From an uncultured Saprospiraceae bacterium (lineage in GTDB: Bacteria; Bacteroidota; Bacteroidia; Chitinophagales; Saprospiraceae), in contig CALLAW010000033.1 in assembly GCA_938001865.1 (NCBI GenBank), positions 22,637 to 86,636 of the forward strand: a DNA stretch of 64,000 bases. Reading direction: 5' to 3'. Below, piece by piece: positions 46,066 through 54,274 of this stretch; the stretch's first letter is position 1; every line of letters begins with the position of its first letter. The notes beneath the pieces are model-generated. The model saw only the letters and a program-made list of their open reading frames with translations. It made no database searches and was not told where the DNA came from. The position numbers were made by a program, and so were the translations under genes.

Positions 46066-46578
46066 TTATTGCCCAGAAGCTCTCTGAGCATCCATAGCCT
46101 GCTTGATCATCGAATCAAAGAAAGTAATCCCTTCGTCTGACATCATGTTAGCATACAGCGGAGTCTCACCATCTACAAATACGTAGAACTTACAGTTGTC
46201 ACTATAATAGACATTAGCTTCATGGACTATCTCTCCATTGATATGAAAAAACTGTCTACCCATAGCCTTACAATTCGGAGGTATCTGACCGAGTGGTTGG
46301 ATTGATATATAATTGAGATTAGCTCTAATACTTCCTTGCTCATCTTGACTCATACTGAATGGCAAATCGAAGAAAATATAATCTGTATAATCACACTCTT
46401 GATAGAGCTTAATCATGATCTCCTTGGGAATACTAGGAATCTGCGGTCCACTGCCTTGACTTTGCTGGGCTGAGACTGCAGAGGTAGCCTGCTGCTTACT
46501 TGGCTGTTCTTTGGTATTGCACTGAGTAAAGACTAACATTATCCCAATGACCACCAAAATCTGAATATACTGATACAT
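46066..46578 (-). CDS. Hypothetical lipoprotein
   Basis: A 170-residue protein with a lipoprotein signal (IGIMLVFTQC, Cys near residue 20), then a Ser/Gln-rich low-complexity linker (about 21-48). The globular remainder includes ECDYTDYIFFDLPFSMSQ and GEIVHEANVYYSDNCKFYVFVDGETPLYANMM. I do not recognise the domain. It heads the lipoprotein-ppx operon and has its own -7 box. Confidence 0.75.
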   Translation of the reverse strand: MYQYIQILVVIGIMLVFTQCNTKEQPSKQQATSAVSAQQSQGSGPQIPSIPKEIMIKLYQECDYTDYIFFDLPFSMSQDEQGSIRANLNYISIQPLGQIPPNCKAMGRQFFHINGEIVHEANVYYSDNCKFYVFVDGETPLYANMMSDEGITFFDSMIKQAMDAQRASGQ

Positions 46579-46615
46579 AACTTATGAATTGAAAAGGAAG
46601 AATAAAGATCGCAGT

Positions 46616-46623
46616 CAAAGATA
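46616..46623 (-). promoter_or_regulatory. -7 box for the lipoprotein-ppx operon
   Basis: On the minus strand this reads TATCTTTG, an exact TAnnTTTG match, 38 nt upstream of the lipoprotein ATG. Confidence 0.5.
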
Positions 46624-46650
46624 ATCAAAGAGTTGGTTATCCCTTATGGA

Positions 46651-47256
46651 TTAGAATTTGAACTCAGTCCGCAGCGTCCATAAGTAATTGAGCAATCCCC
46701 CATTGGTAAGAGTATCATCCTTGTACATCTTAGTCAATGCTCTCTGATATCTCATCGTAAGATACCACCTCTTATTGATTGCAAATGTCCCTCCTGCCAT
46801 GATAGAGAGTTCATTGTCAAATTGGTCAACAAATGGGATCAGTAGATCATGTCCACTCTCTGCAGTAAACAAGAAGGCATATGAGAGTCCCAAATGTCCT
46901 GAGATACGATGTCCTTGTATCTCTTCATCATACCAATCTCTTAACTCAAATAAGACGGGTAACTCGAAGTAATTCAATGTCGTGATTACATCTGTATTGA
47001 ATACTTTCAGATCAAAGATTCCCTGACGACTGCCTTTCTGAGTAAACGCCAATTCCATTCCAACCAACATTTTTTCGTTGAGATTAAACATTACTTGGAC
47101 TCCAGAAGTAAATCCCATCTTATCAAAACCAGCAAGATTGTCACCCTCCATTTGCGAAAGCGTAAATCCCGTAAAGGCTCTCCCTTCAAAGCCCTGAGCC
47201 CCTAACTGATGTAGAATACTGATTGCAAAAACAAAAATAAATAGTAATCTCTTCAT
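46651..47256 (-). CDS. PorT-like outer-membrane beta-barrel protein
   Basis: I start at the ATG giving MKRLLFIFVFAISILHQLGAQ, a clean signal peptide; the longer frame adds eight unhelpful residues. The 201-residue protein resembles the outer membrane beta-barrel/PorT family: GFTLSQMEGDNLAGFDKMGFTSGVQVMF, MELAFTQKGSRQG, and a final strand ending TEFKF. It probably forms a small eight-strand barrel. Function unknown. Confidence 0.82.
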   Translation of the reverse strand: MKRLLFIFVFAISILHQLGAQGFEGRAFTGFTLSQMEGDNLAGFDKMGFTSGVQVMFNLNEKMLVGMELAFTQKGSRQGIFDLKVFNTDVITTLNYFELPVLFELRDWYDEEIQGHRISGHLGLSYAFLFTAESGHDLLIPFVDQFDNELSIMAGGTFAINKRWYLTMRYQRALTKMYKDDTLTNGGLLNYLWTLRTEFKF

Positions 47257-47287
47257 ATCATTATTTAAACTATATATCAAAAAGACA

Positions 47288-47295
47288 TATATTTG
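47288..47295 (+). promoter_or_regulatory. -7 box for the small-protein/MBL pair
   Basis: TATATTTG matches TAnnTTTG, 26 nt upstream of the ATG at 47314. It also contains the TTG that would open the longer frame, so the ATG is the better start. Confidence 0.55.
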
Positions 47296-47313
47296 TACAA
47301 ACTTATATCTTAT

Positions 47314-47616
47314 ATGCGAAATTCTTTCTCAAAAGGAACATTAAAAAAATTAGAAACATTACTCATGCTTCTAGGATATACTGTAAGATACGAAAAAGGA
47401 CAGTTCAAATCTGGGTATTGCATAGTCAAGAATCGCAATATTGTCGTCCTTAATAGATTCTTTGAGACAAAGCAAAGAGTCATCACACTAAACTCGGTGT
47501 TGGCTACGATGCCTATCGATGATATCTCAGTACTCGATGACAAAAGCAAACAATACATCCTCTCTCTCAGACCAGAATTACTCGAAAATCAACTTCCTCT
47601 TCCATTAGCAAGCTAA
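47314..47616 (+). CDS. Small conserved hypothetical protein upstream of the MBL hydrolase
   Basis: From ATG the product is 100 residues (MRNSFSKGTLKKLETLL...). It has an N-terminal amphipathic helix, then strands around YTVRYEKGQFKSGYCIVKNRNIVVLNRFF (24-52) and a helical end. Small proteins of this kind often precede MBL hydrolase genes in Bacteroidota, but I know no assigned function. Its stop codon lies 3 nt before the codon where the conserved N terminus of the next protein becomes readable in the -1 frame. Confidence 0.72.
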   Translation: MRNSFSKGTLKKLETLLMLLGYTVRYEKGQFKSGYCIVKNRNIVVLNRFFETKQRVITLNSVLATMPIDDISVLDDKSKQYILSLRPELLENQLPLPLAS

Positions 47617-47660
47617 GCAGCATCACACTCCTCGGTACAGGTACATCCTATGGAGTACCT

Positions 47661-48377
47661 ATGCTCGGATGCAACTGTGACACCTGCACATCTCAAGACC
47701 CTAAAGACAAACGATTAAGGGCTTCTGCACTAGTCAGATCTGGTGATACTCACATCTTGATAGATACTGGACCCGATCTCCGTACTCAATTGCTCAGAGA
47801 GGGGATTACCCATATAGACGGCATCTTGATCACCCACGAGCACAATGATCACACAGCAGGATTAGATGATGTGAGACCATACAACTTCCGTCGAGACGAT
47901 GATATACCTCTCTACACTGAATCAAGAGTATTGGAAAATCTTAAGGAGAGATATCGTTATATCTTTGACAAGACTTACTCTACAGCTGCTAAGCTAGATC
48001 CCAGAATTATCAAGCCCGGAGTCACATTTACGCTAAGTGGCATCGATATCCTTCCTCTCAGAGTATTGCATGGTCGTCTGCCTATCATCGGTTACAGGAT
48101 CGGAGAGATGGCGTACCTCACTGATGTCAAGAGTATCCCCGATGAGTCATTGGAGTTACTCCAGGGAGTCTCCACACTGATAGTGACGGCACTCGAGCCC
48201 AAGTTGCACCCTACACACTTCAATCTGGATGAAGCAATCACTCTGTCAGAACGCTTAGGTGCTAAAGATACCTACCTCATCCATATGAGTCATCGGATGG
48301 GACTCCATAAAGAACGACAACGGAGCTTACCGCCAAATATCAAACTTGCTTACGATACACAAGTGATCCAATTTTAA
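47661..48377 (+). CDS. MBL-fold metallo-hydrolase (PhnP-like), true start probably upstream
   Basis: From the first ATG the protein is 238 residues and begins MLGCNCDTC. It has the MBL motif THEHNDHTAGLDD (about 53-65), DIGIxL-like DTGPDLRTQL, and C-terminal HMSHRMG. The family's opening strand, (I/F)TLLGTGTSxGVP, is fully encoded just upstream in the same frame (47619-47660), but no ATG, GTG or TTG precedes it. The nearest candidate is ATT at 47604, inside the end of the previous gene. Members are phosphodiesterases related to PhnP and RNase Z. The real N terminus therefore probably lies before the ATG. Confidence 0.88.
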   Translation: MLGCNCDTCTSQDPKDKRLRASALVRSGDTHILIDTGPDLRTQLLREGITHIDGILITHEHNDHTAGLDDVRPYNFRRDDDIPLYTESRVLENLKERYRYIFDKTYSTAAKLDPRIIKPGVTFTLSGIDILPLRVLHGRLPIIGYRIGEMAYLTDVKSIPDESLELLQGVSTLIVTALEPKLHPTHFNLDEAITLSERLGAKDTYLIHMSHRMGLHKERQRSLPPNIKLAYDTQVIQF

Positions 48378-48429
48378 GTAAAAAAGAAACTAACATGTCT
48401 CAAAATATATTATTATCTTGGACTCTGAA

Positions 48430-49404
48430 ATGTTTGACACTAAACTCTGCCAAGGCTTACTGATCCTACTATTGATCACACTATACAGTACCAAAGGTTA
48501 CTGCCAACAGACTCCACAGTATAGTATGCAGATGTATAATATCTATCAGTCCAATGTAGCATTTGCAGGGATAGAAGACAATCTCAATGTCTTTGGTTAC
48601 TATCGGACACAGTGGCAAGGTGTCACTGACAATCCCAAGCAATATCAAATCAATGCTACTCTGCCTATGCATATCCTCAATGGTGGGGTCGGAGCCAAAA
48701 TTGAAGCTTACCAGAATGGAGCAGAATCAGTCTCAAGAGTGAGTGTAAGTTATAATTGGATAGGCTACTTTGGAGATATGACATTCTCTGGTGGTGGTGC
48801 CGTAGGACTCAGTCAATTGACACTTGATGGAAGCAAGTACATTACGCCAGAGGGCATCTACACGAGTACACCTGACCATCAAGATCCGATACTTAGCAAT
48901 CAGAAGACAAGTAACTTTTACCCTGAGTACTCTATAGCCACATTTATGTCTCATCCACTATTCGATCTGGGCATATCATTGAATAATATCATCCCTTCCT
49001 CACGGACATTTGATCAATTCGACTACACACAGAGTAAAAATTTAGAATTAATAGGAATTTATTATTTGCCTCTGAGAGGTGGATATTTATTGGAGCCTGG
49101 ACTGATCGTGAGGACTAATTTTGACAATATTCAGACTCAAGTATTTGCTACTGTAAAACGTGGCAACATTTTTGGTGGAATACAAGTCCGTGGCTTCTCT
49201 AGAAATAGCATAGAGTCTGCATCACTAATGAGTGGTGTGAAATTTAACAACCGATATACAATATCTTACAGCTTTGACGTTCTTCTAAGTACGTTGAGAA
49301 ACGTAAGTGACGGTACACATGAAATCATGTTGAAGTATAGTTTTCAAAGAGAAATTAATACAGGCCTACCGCCTAACACGATGTATTCTCCGAGGAACCT
49401 TTAA
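48430..49404 (+). CDS. porP: PorP/SprF family type IX secretion membrane protein
   Basis: From the ATG at 48430 the 324-residue protein has a signal peptide (LILLLITLYSTKGYCQ). It then shows the PorP/SprF pattern: QTPQYSMQMYNIYQSNVAFAG (about 23-43), YYRTQWQGV, GGAVGLSQL, and a closing strand EIMLKYSF. PorP-family proteins are outer-membrane partners of the T9SS. In Porphyromonas gingivalis, porP heads the porPKLMN operon, and this window has the same order. A 172-nt gap to gldK contains an inverted repeat and a -7 box. Confidence 0.9.
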   Translation: MFDTKLCQGLLILLLITLYSTKGYCQQTPQYSMQMYNIYQSNVAFAGIEDNLNVFGYYRTQWQGVTDNPKQYQINATLPMHILNGGVGAKIEAYQNGAESVSRVSVSYNWIGYFGDMTFSGGGAVGLSQLTLDGSKYITPEGIYTSTPDHQDPILSNQKTSNFYPEYSIATFMSHPLFDLGISLNNIIPSSRTFDQFDYTQSKNLELIGIYYLPLRGGYLLEPGLIVRTNFDNIQTQVFATVKRGNIFGGIQVRGFSRNSIESASLMSGVKFNNRYTISYSFDVLLSTLRNVSDGTHEIMLKYSFQREINTGLPPNTMYSPRNL

Positions 49405-49494
49405 ATAGATTTCTATCAAAATCAACTCTTTTGGATTTGCGTTGTCCCGCTGAGTTGGTGTGAATTTGATCATTTATCAAGAGTCAAAAAAACC

Positions 49495-49529
49495 ACCGAG
49501 ATTATTAACACCTTGTAAATTATCTCGGT
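49495..49529. repeat. Inverted repeat between porP and gldK
   Basis: ACCGAGAT (49495-49502) and ATCTCGGT (49522-49529) are perfect 8-nt complements. Pairing continues after one mismatch for three more bases. No T-run follows, so it is more likely an operator or RNA hairpin than a terminator. Confidence 0.5.
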
Positions 49530-49552
49530 ATATTAGCGACTCCATTAGAAAA

Positions 49553-49560
49553 TACTTTTG
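49553..49560 (+). promoter_or_regulatory. -7 box for gldKLMN
   Basis: TACTTTTG matches TAnnTTTG, 24 nt upstream of the gldK ATG and 24 nt after the inverted repeat. This suggests the gldKLMN genes can be transcribed separately from porP. Confidence 0.5.
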
Positions 49561-49576
49561 GAAAAAACACTGTAGA

Positions 49577-50818
49577 ATGAAAAATTTTGGATTTTTTTTA
49601 ATGGCAATCTTAGGATTAGTCATTTTGCTCACATCATGTGGACGAGAAGAAACTGGTGACCTCATTGGAGTAATGGAAAGACCGACTTGGAACGGTATCA
49701 ATCCATATGGGATGGTATATGTACCATCAGGTACTCTACACATCGGTCAGAGTGATCAAGAGCTCTTCAGCACATACAATCAAAAACCTAAGGCTATCTC
49801 TATTCAAGGGTTCTTCATGGATGACACTGAAGTTACCAATAATGAGTACAGACAATTTATCCATTGGGTGAGAGATAGTCTTGCACATACAGAGATGGGA
49901 GATTTCATCACTGATGATTATGGTAATGACAGACTAGATTGGGAGTATGAGCTTGATTACAGTGATGAGACTCTAGATAATATGTACTACCAAGGTGATA
50001 TGGTACTCAATGGTAAAAGAGAGCTGGATACAAGACAGTTCAATTACGAATACCAGTGGGTAGATTGGAAGAAAGCATCTTCAAGAGAGGAGCAAGTAAG
50101 AGCAGCTCTCATCGAAAAGGATGAGGTGAATGTCTATCCAGATACTCTAGTTTGGATTAGAGACTTCTCGTACTCTTACAATGAACCAATGACAAGAAAT
50201 TACTTCTGGCATCCAGCGTTCGATGATTATCCTGTAGTTGGAGTTAATTGGAAGCAAGCCAAAGCCTTTACACATTGGAGGACGAAGTACTGGAATATGT
50301 ACAAAGGTGAAGAGCAGCCAAATACAGAAGAATTCAGATTACCTACAGAAACAGAGTGGGAATACGCAGCGAGAGGTGGTAGAGATATGGCTCCATATCC
50401 ATGGGGTGGATATTATATGCGTAATACTAAAGGTTGTCTATTGGGTAATTTCAAGCCTGGAAGAGGTAACTATCCAGAGGATGGTGGCTTCTACACAGTG
50501 AAAGCAGATGCTTACTTTGCTAACGATTACGGACTTTACAACATGTCAGGTAATGTATCAGAGTGGACAGAGACTGCATTCCATCCCAATGCATACTCAC
50601 ATGTACACGATCTCAACCCTGATCTAAAGTATGATGCTAAAGACGATGATCCAGAGGCATTCAAGAGAAAAGTAATCAGAGGTGGATCATGGAAAGATAT
50701 TGCTTACTACTGTCAGACAGGTACAAGACACTGGGAATACCAAGATACAACTAAGTCATATGTTGGATTTAGATGCGCTTTGACATTCCTCGGTAGATCA
50801 GCTAATGATTTTAGGTAA
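49577..50818 (+). CDS. gldK: Gliding motility/T9SS lipoprotein GldK (PorK)
   Basis: From the internal ATG (MKNFGFFLMAILG) the 413-residue protein has a lipoprotein signal with lipobox LLTSC. A formylglycine-generating-enzyme-like (SUMF1/FGE-sulfatase) domain follows: MVYVPSGTLHIG, GFFMDDTEVTNNEYRQF, VVGVNWKQAKAF, RLPTETEWEYAARGG, and VIRGGSWKD. The longer frame would run through the promoter. GldK and GldN form the periplasmic ring of the T9SS under the outer membrane. It is the first of four consecutive core genes. Confidence 0.96.
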   Translation: MKNFGFFLMAILGLVILLTSCGREETGDLIGVMERPTWNGINPYGMVYVPSGTLHIGQSDQELFSTYNQKPKAISIQGFFMDDTEVTNNEYRQFIHWVRDSLAHTEMGDFITDDYGNDRLDWEYELDYSDETLDNMYYQGDMVLNGKRELDTRQFNYEYQWVDWKKASSREEQVRAALIEKDEVNVYPDTLVWIRDFSYSYNEPMTRNYFWHPAFDDYPVVGVNWKQAKAFTHWRTKYWNMYKGEEQPNTEEFRLPTETEWEYAARGGRDMAPYPWGGYYMRNTKGCLLGNFKPGRGNYPEDGGFYTVKADAYFANDYGLYNMSGNVSEWTETAFHPNAYSHVHDLNPDLKYDAKDDDPEAFKRKVIRGGSWKDIAYYCQTGTRHWEYQDTTKSYVGFRCALTFLGRSANDFR

Positions 50819-50980
50819 TAATTACTCGTTTACCTTATAGCTAAGTACAACACAATTCCTTCGAACTTAACAACCAACTCAGATTTCAATTTACTCTCAT
50901 ACTGAGACGTAACATTGCTTGAGTTGCACTAATTCTATTAATAACTATTGCTTAATTCTTTAACTTAAAATTCTATTAAA

Positions 50981-51571
50981 ATGAGCTTTGTAAAATCAAA
51001 AGGTTTTAAATATTTAAAAAACTTAATCATTGGTGTCGGTGCAGCACTCGTAATGCTTGGAGCCCTCTACAAAATTCAATCATGGCCTATGCCTTCGATC
51101 GGTGATATGAAGATTGATCTCTTAAGTGTTGGACTTATTACAGAGGCAATTCTCTTCTTATTCTTAGGAATCATCGGACCAGATAAAGATTATTACTGGG
51201 AAAAACTCTACCCAGGCTTAGATAACTATAACAAAAGTGGACTACAACCTCTCGTAGCAGGTGGAGGAGCATCTGCAGGACCTTCAGCTGAGGAGTCACA
51301 GCAAACTCTCAACAATATGTTGACAGAGCTCCAAGGGATGTCTAAGAGTCTAGGATCACTCAAAGCACTTCAAGAGGTTGACTTTAGCGAGACTGGTGAT
51401 CAGTTAAAAACTATGGGTAACTTCTACTCTAAGATGAACGAAGCGATGACTAGCCTCAATGAAACAGTAGATGATACTAAACTCTACCAAGAGCAGCTAA
51501 GTTCACTCAATAGAAACATCTCTTCACTTAATGGTGTATACGGCAACGTACTTACAGCATTTAGAGGATAG
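50981..51571 (+). CDS. gldL: T9SS motor protein GldL
   Basis: The 196-residue protein has two transmembrane helices (about 12-33 and 42-63) with the conserved KNLIIGVGAALVMLGALYKIQ and an in-membrane Glu (TEAILFLFLGI). A cytosolic, helical C-terminal region follows (NNMLTELQGMSKSLGSLKALQEV). GldL and GldM form the inner-membrane rotary motor that drives T9SS secretion and gliding using the proton gradient. A 162-nt gap separates it from gldK with no clear promoter. Confidence 0.96.
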   Translation: MSFVKSKGFKYLKNLIIGVGAALVMLGALYKIQSWPMPSIGDMKIDLLSVGLITEAILFLFLGIIGPDKDYYWEKLYPGLDNYNKSGLQPLVAGGGASAGPSAEESQQTLNNMLTELQGMSKSLGSLKALQEVDFSETGDQLKTMGNFYSKMNEAMTSLNETVDDTKLYQEQLSSLNRNISSLNGVYGNVLTAFRG

Positions 51572-51619
51572 GATTGATATATTCAATTTATAATTTTCAA
51601 CCAAAAAAATACATAGAAT

Positions 51620-53179
51620 ATGTCAATACCTAAGGAACCGAGGCAACTGATGATTAACATCATGTACCTCGTACTTACAGCCCTACTGGCGCTTAATGTC
51701 TCTGCTGAGGTATTTAACGCATTCAAGCTAGTAGACAAAGGACTTGTCAAGTCCAATACTGCACTCGATCAAGCGAATGGAAGTATGCCAGACCTAATTG
51801 CAGAGGGTGCTAAAGCAAAGGCTTCACTAAGAAAATATGCTGACAGAGTTGATCCAATCAGAGAATTGTCCTCAGAGATGAGTGATTACCTAGCTAATAT
51901 CAAGACTACCCTCATCGAAGAGTCAGGTGGTTATGTGCAAGAAGGACCTGATACTGGAGAATTAGTTGGTAAGAAGAACTTCGATGTCACGACACGTCTT
52001 TTAGTCGGAGAGCCACAAGCAGATGGTTCTGTGACAGGAATGGGTGAGGAAATCAAAGCAAAGCTAGGTGAATTCAAATCAAAGGTCATGGAATACATCG
52101 ATGACGCGGATAAAGCTAGCTTTGAAGGAAAGGTAGCTGTCTCTGTTGATGACCAAGCATGGCAAGATAAAGGTAAGGCTTCATGGTCTCACTTTAACTT
52201 TGATCACATGCCAGTCCAAGCAGTACTTCCACTCTTTACTAAATACATCAATGATGTCAAATCAACAGAAGCAGAAGCTCTCAATTACCTATCAGGTAAG
52301 GTTGGTACGAGCAAGGAAGTTGTACTCGATAAGTTTACAGTAGTATCTGCCCCTGAGAAGAGTTACATCATCAAAGGTGAGCAGTACAAAACTGAAGTTT
52401 TCTTAACTGCATTTGCTGGAGGAGATTCCAATACTAAGATTAACATTAAGGTGAATGGACAGAGCTTACCTACTGATAAAGATGGTAAAGCAATCTTCAA
52501 AGAAACTGCAACAAGCTTAGGAAAGAAAACACTTAAGGCAACTGCAAGTATCTATAACCCAGTAACAGGAAAGACTGACACTTACAACAATGATTTCTCT
52601 TACGAAGTAGGAGAAAGATCAGGAACAATCTCAGCATCTAAGATGAATGTATTCTACATCGGTGTACCTAACCCTGTAGAAGTTGCAATCGCTGGTGTGA
52701 ATAGTAACAACATCAAGGTGAATATGACTGGAGGTTCTATCTCTCGTTCTGGAGGAGCTTGGGTAGCTACTGTCAACTCACCAGGAAAGGCTGTAGTCAC
52801 TGCAAGCGCTGATGGGTTTACTAAGTCAGCTGATTTTAGAGTAAAAAGAATACCAGATCCAGTACCGAAACTCTCTAAATCAAGAGGTGGAGGAATGGGA
52901 AGTGGAGAATTCAAAATCCAACCAGGTGTATTCCCAGTACTTGAAAACTTTGACTTCGATGCCAAATGTGATATCGCTGGATACAGAGTTGTAAGAGTAC
53001 CAAAGAGACAAGATCCACAAGTATCAGAAAACCCTGGAGGTAGATTCAACGGAGGTACTCAAGCATTGGTCAAAAAAGCTGTACCTGGTGATAAATACTT
53101 CTTTGAAAACATCAAGTGTAAGTGCCCTGGTGACGGAGCAGCTAGAGATCTTGGTGGTATGGTATTTAACATCAAGTAA
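51620..53179 (+). CDS. gldM: T9SS motor protein GldM
   Basis: The 519-residue protein begins with IPKEPRQLMINIMYLVLTALLALNVSAEV, the single membrane helix typical of GldM. A long periplasmic stalk of four domains follows, including VPNPVEVAIAGV (about 350) and a C-terminal domain with cysteines (KCDIAGYRV, IKCKCPGDG). GldM transmits motor rotation across the periplasm to the GldK/GldN ring. It lies 48 nt after gldL. Confidence 0.96.
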   Translation: MSIPKEPRQLMINIMYLVLTALLALNVSAEVFNAFKLVDKGLVKSNTALDQANGSMPDLIAEGAKAKASLRKYADRVDPIRELSSEMSDYLANIKTTLIEESGGYVQEGPDTGELVGKKNFDVTTRLLVGEPQADGSVTGMGEEIKAKLGEFKSKVMEYIDDADKASFEGKVAVSVDDQAWQDKGKASWSHFNFDHMPVQAVLPLFTKYINDVKSTEAEALNYLSGKVGTSKEVVLDKFTVVSAPEKSYIIKGEQYKTEVFLTAFAGGDSNTKINIKVNGQSLPTDKDGKAIFKETATSLGKKTLKATASIYNPVTGKTDTYNNDFSYEVGERSGTISASKMNVFYIGVPNPVEVAIAGVNSNNIKVNMTGGSISRSGGAWVATVNSPGKAVVTASADGFTKSADFRVKRIPDPVPKLSKSRGGGMGSGEFKIQPGVFPVLENFDFDAKCDIAGYRVVRVPKRQDPQVSENPGGRFNGGTQALVKKAVPGDKYFFENIKCKCPGDGAARDLGGMVFNIK

Positions 53180-53230
53180 GAAACTTCGGAAATTTCTTAC
53201 CCTTATATCGATTACTTAAAACACTTAATT

Positions 53231-54100
53231 ATGAATATTAAATTTTTCTTTTTTGCATGTCTAGCAGTGTTATTATCTCTAGGATTGCAAGCTCAGGACG
53301 ACAGATCGATCAGGACAGAAGCTGACGGTCTTATGGAAGATTATTATATCGATGATATCGTTCCTAATACATTGATCCAAGAAAGTATGGTCTTGGAGTA
53401 CGAGCCTGTGAGAGAGGCTGATATCGCTTGGAAAAAGAGAATATGGAGAGTAATCGATACGAGAGAGAAAATGAATCAAACATTCAAATACCCATTGATG
53501 CCATTCTTCACTGTAATTAAAGAAATTGCAGAAAATGGTGACATCGCTCTATTCAACGATGAGTTCTTCAAAGAACCTCTGACAATGGAAGAGATCAATG
53601 GTAAATTGAACAAAATCGATACAGTATCAGTATTTGATTATGATTCGTACGAAGAGAAAATAGAAATCGTACAAAACTCAATCAACTGGGAAGATATCAA
53701 ACAGTACAGAGTGAAAGAAATCTGGTACTTTGACGAAGAGACATCTAGAATGGATGTCAGAATCATAGGTATCTCCCCTATCCTTGATGAGATTGACTAC
53801 GACACTGGTGAACTCAAATATTCACTCCCTATTTTCTGGGTATACTATCCAGAAGCGAGAGAGTATTTGGCAAAGTACAAAGTCAATAACGAAGACAATG
53901 ACATGGCTCCCATGTCATGGTATGACTTGTTTGAAAAAAGATACTTCGCTAGCTATATTACTAAACGTTCGAATTCTCTTGACTTAAGAGTCAAAGATAT
54001 GTATGACGGATATGATCAGGCTGGAGTAGATAGATTGATGGAGTCCAATAAGATAAAAATGGAACTCTTCAATCTAGAGCATGATCTTTGGACATACTAA
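53231..54100 (+). CDS. gldN: Gliding motility/T9SS protein GldN
   Basis: The 289-residue periplasmic protein has a signal peptide (FFFACLAVLLSLGLQAQ) and the GldN features DDIVPNTLIQESMVLEYEPVREADIAWKKRIWRVID and FWVYYPEAREYLAKY. It partners GldK in the outer-membrane-associated ring of the T9SS. It is the last gene of the cluster and is followed by a strong terminator. Confidence 0.95.
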   Translation: MNIKFFFFACLAVLLSLGLQAQDDRSIRTEADGLMEDYYIDDIVPNTLIQESMVLEYEPVREADIAWKKRIWRVIDTREKMNQTFKYPLMPFFTVIKEIAENGDIALFNDEFFKEPLTMEEINGKLNKIDTVSVFDYDSYEEKIEIVQNSINWEDIKQYRVKEIWYFDEETSRMDVRIIGISPILDEIDYDTGELKYSLPIFWVYYPEAREYLAKYKVNNEDNDMAPMSWYDLFEKRYFASYITKRSNSLDLRVKDMYDGYDQAGVDRLMESNKIKMELFNLEHDLWTY

Positions 54101-54123
54101 AATCTTACAGTCTATTCGAGATA

Positions 54124-54160
54124 AAAAAGGAGATTGATTCATTTCAATCTCCTTTTTTTT
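54124..54160 (+). terminator. Intrinsic terminator after gldN
   Basis: The hairpin pairs AAAGGAGATTGA with TTTCAATCTCCTTT around a short loop, followed by an eight-T run. It begins about 24 nt after the gldN stop codon. Confidence 0.92.
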
Positions 54161-54274
54161 ATGCCTCTATCTCTCATTCCCCTACTCTATCCCACAAGAA
54201 AACAAAGAATATTTCCTTGTGATCTGACAAGTACAAATGTCTATAATTAGTCTAACTGTAGTTCAATCAAAAAG

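Noticed and set aside
49460..49576. 39-residue N-terminal extension of GldK
   Set aside because: It runs through the inverted repeat and -7 box and would bury the lipoprotein signal.
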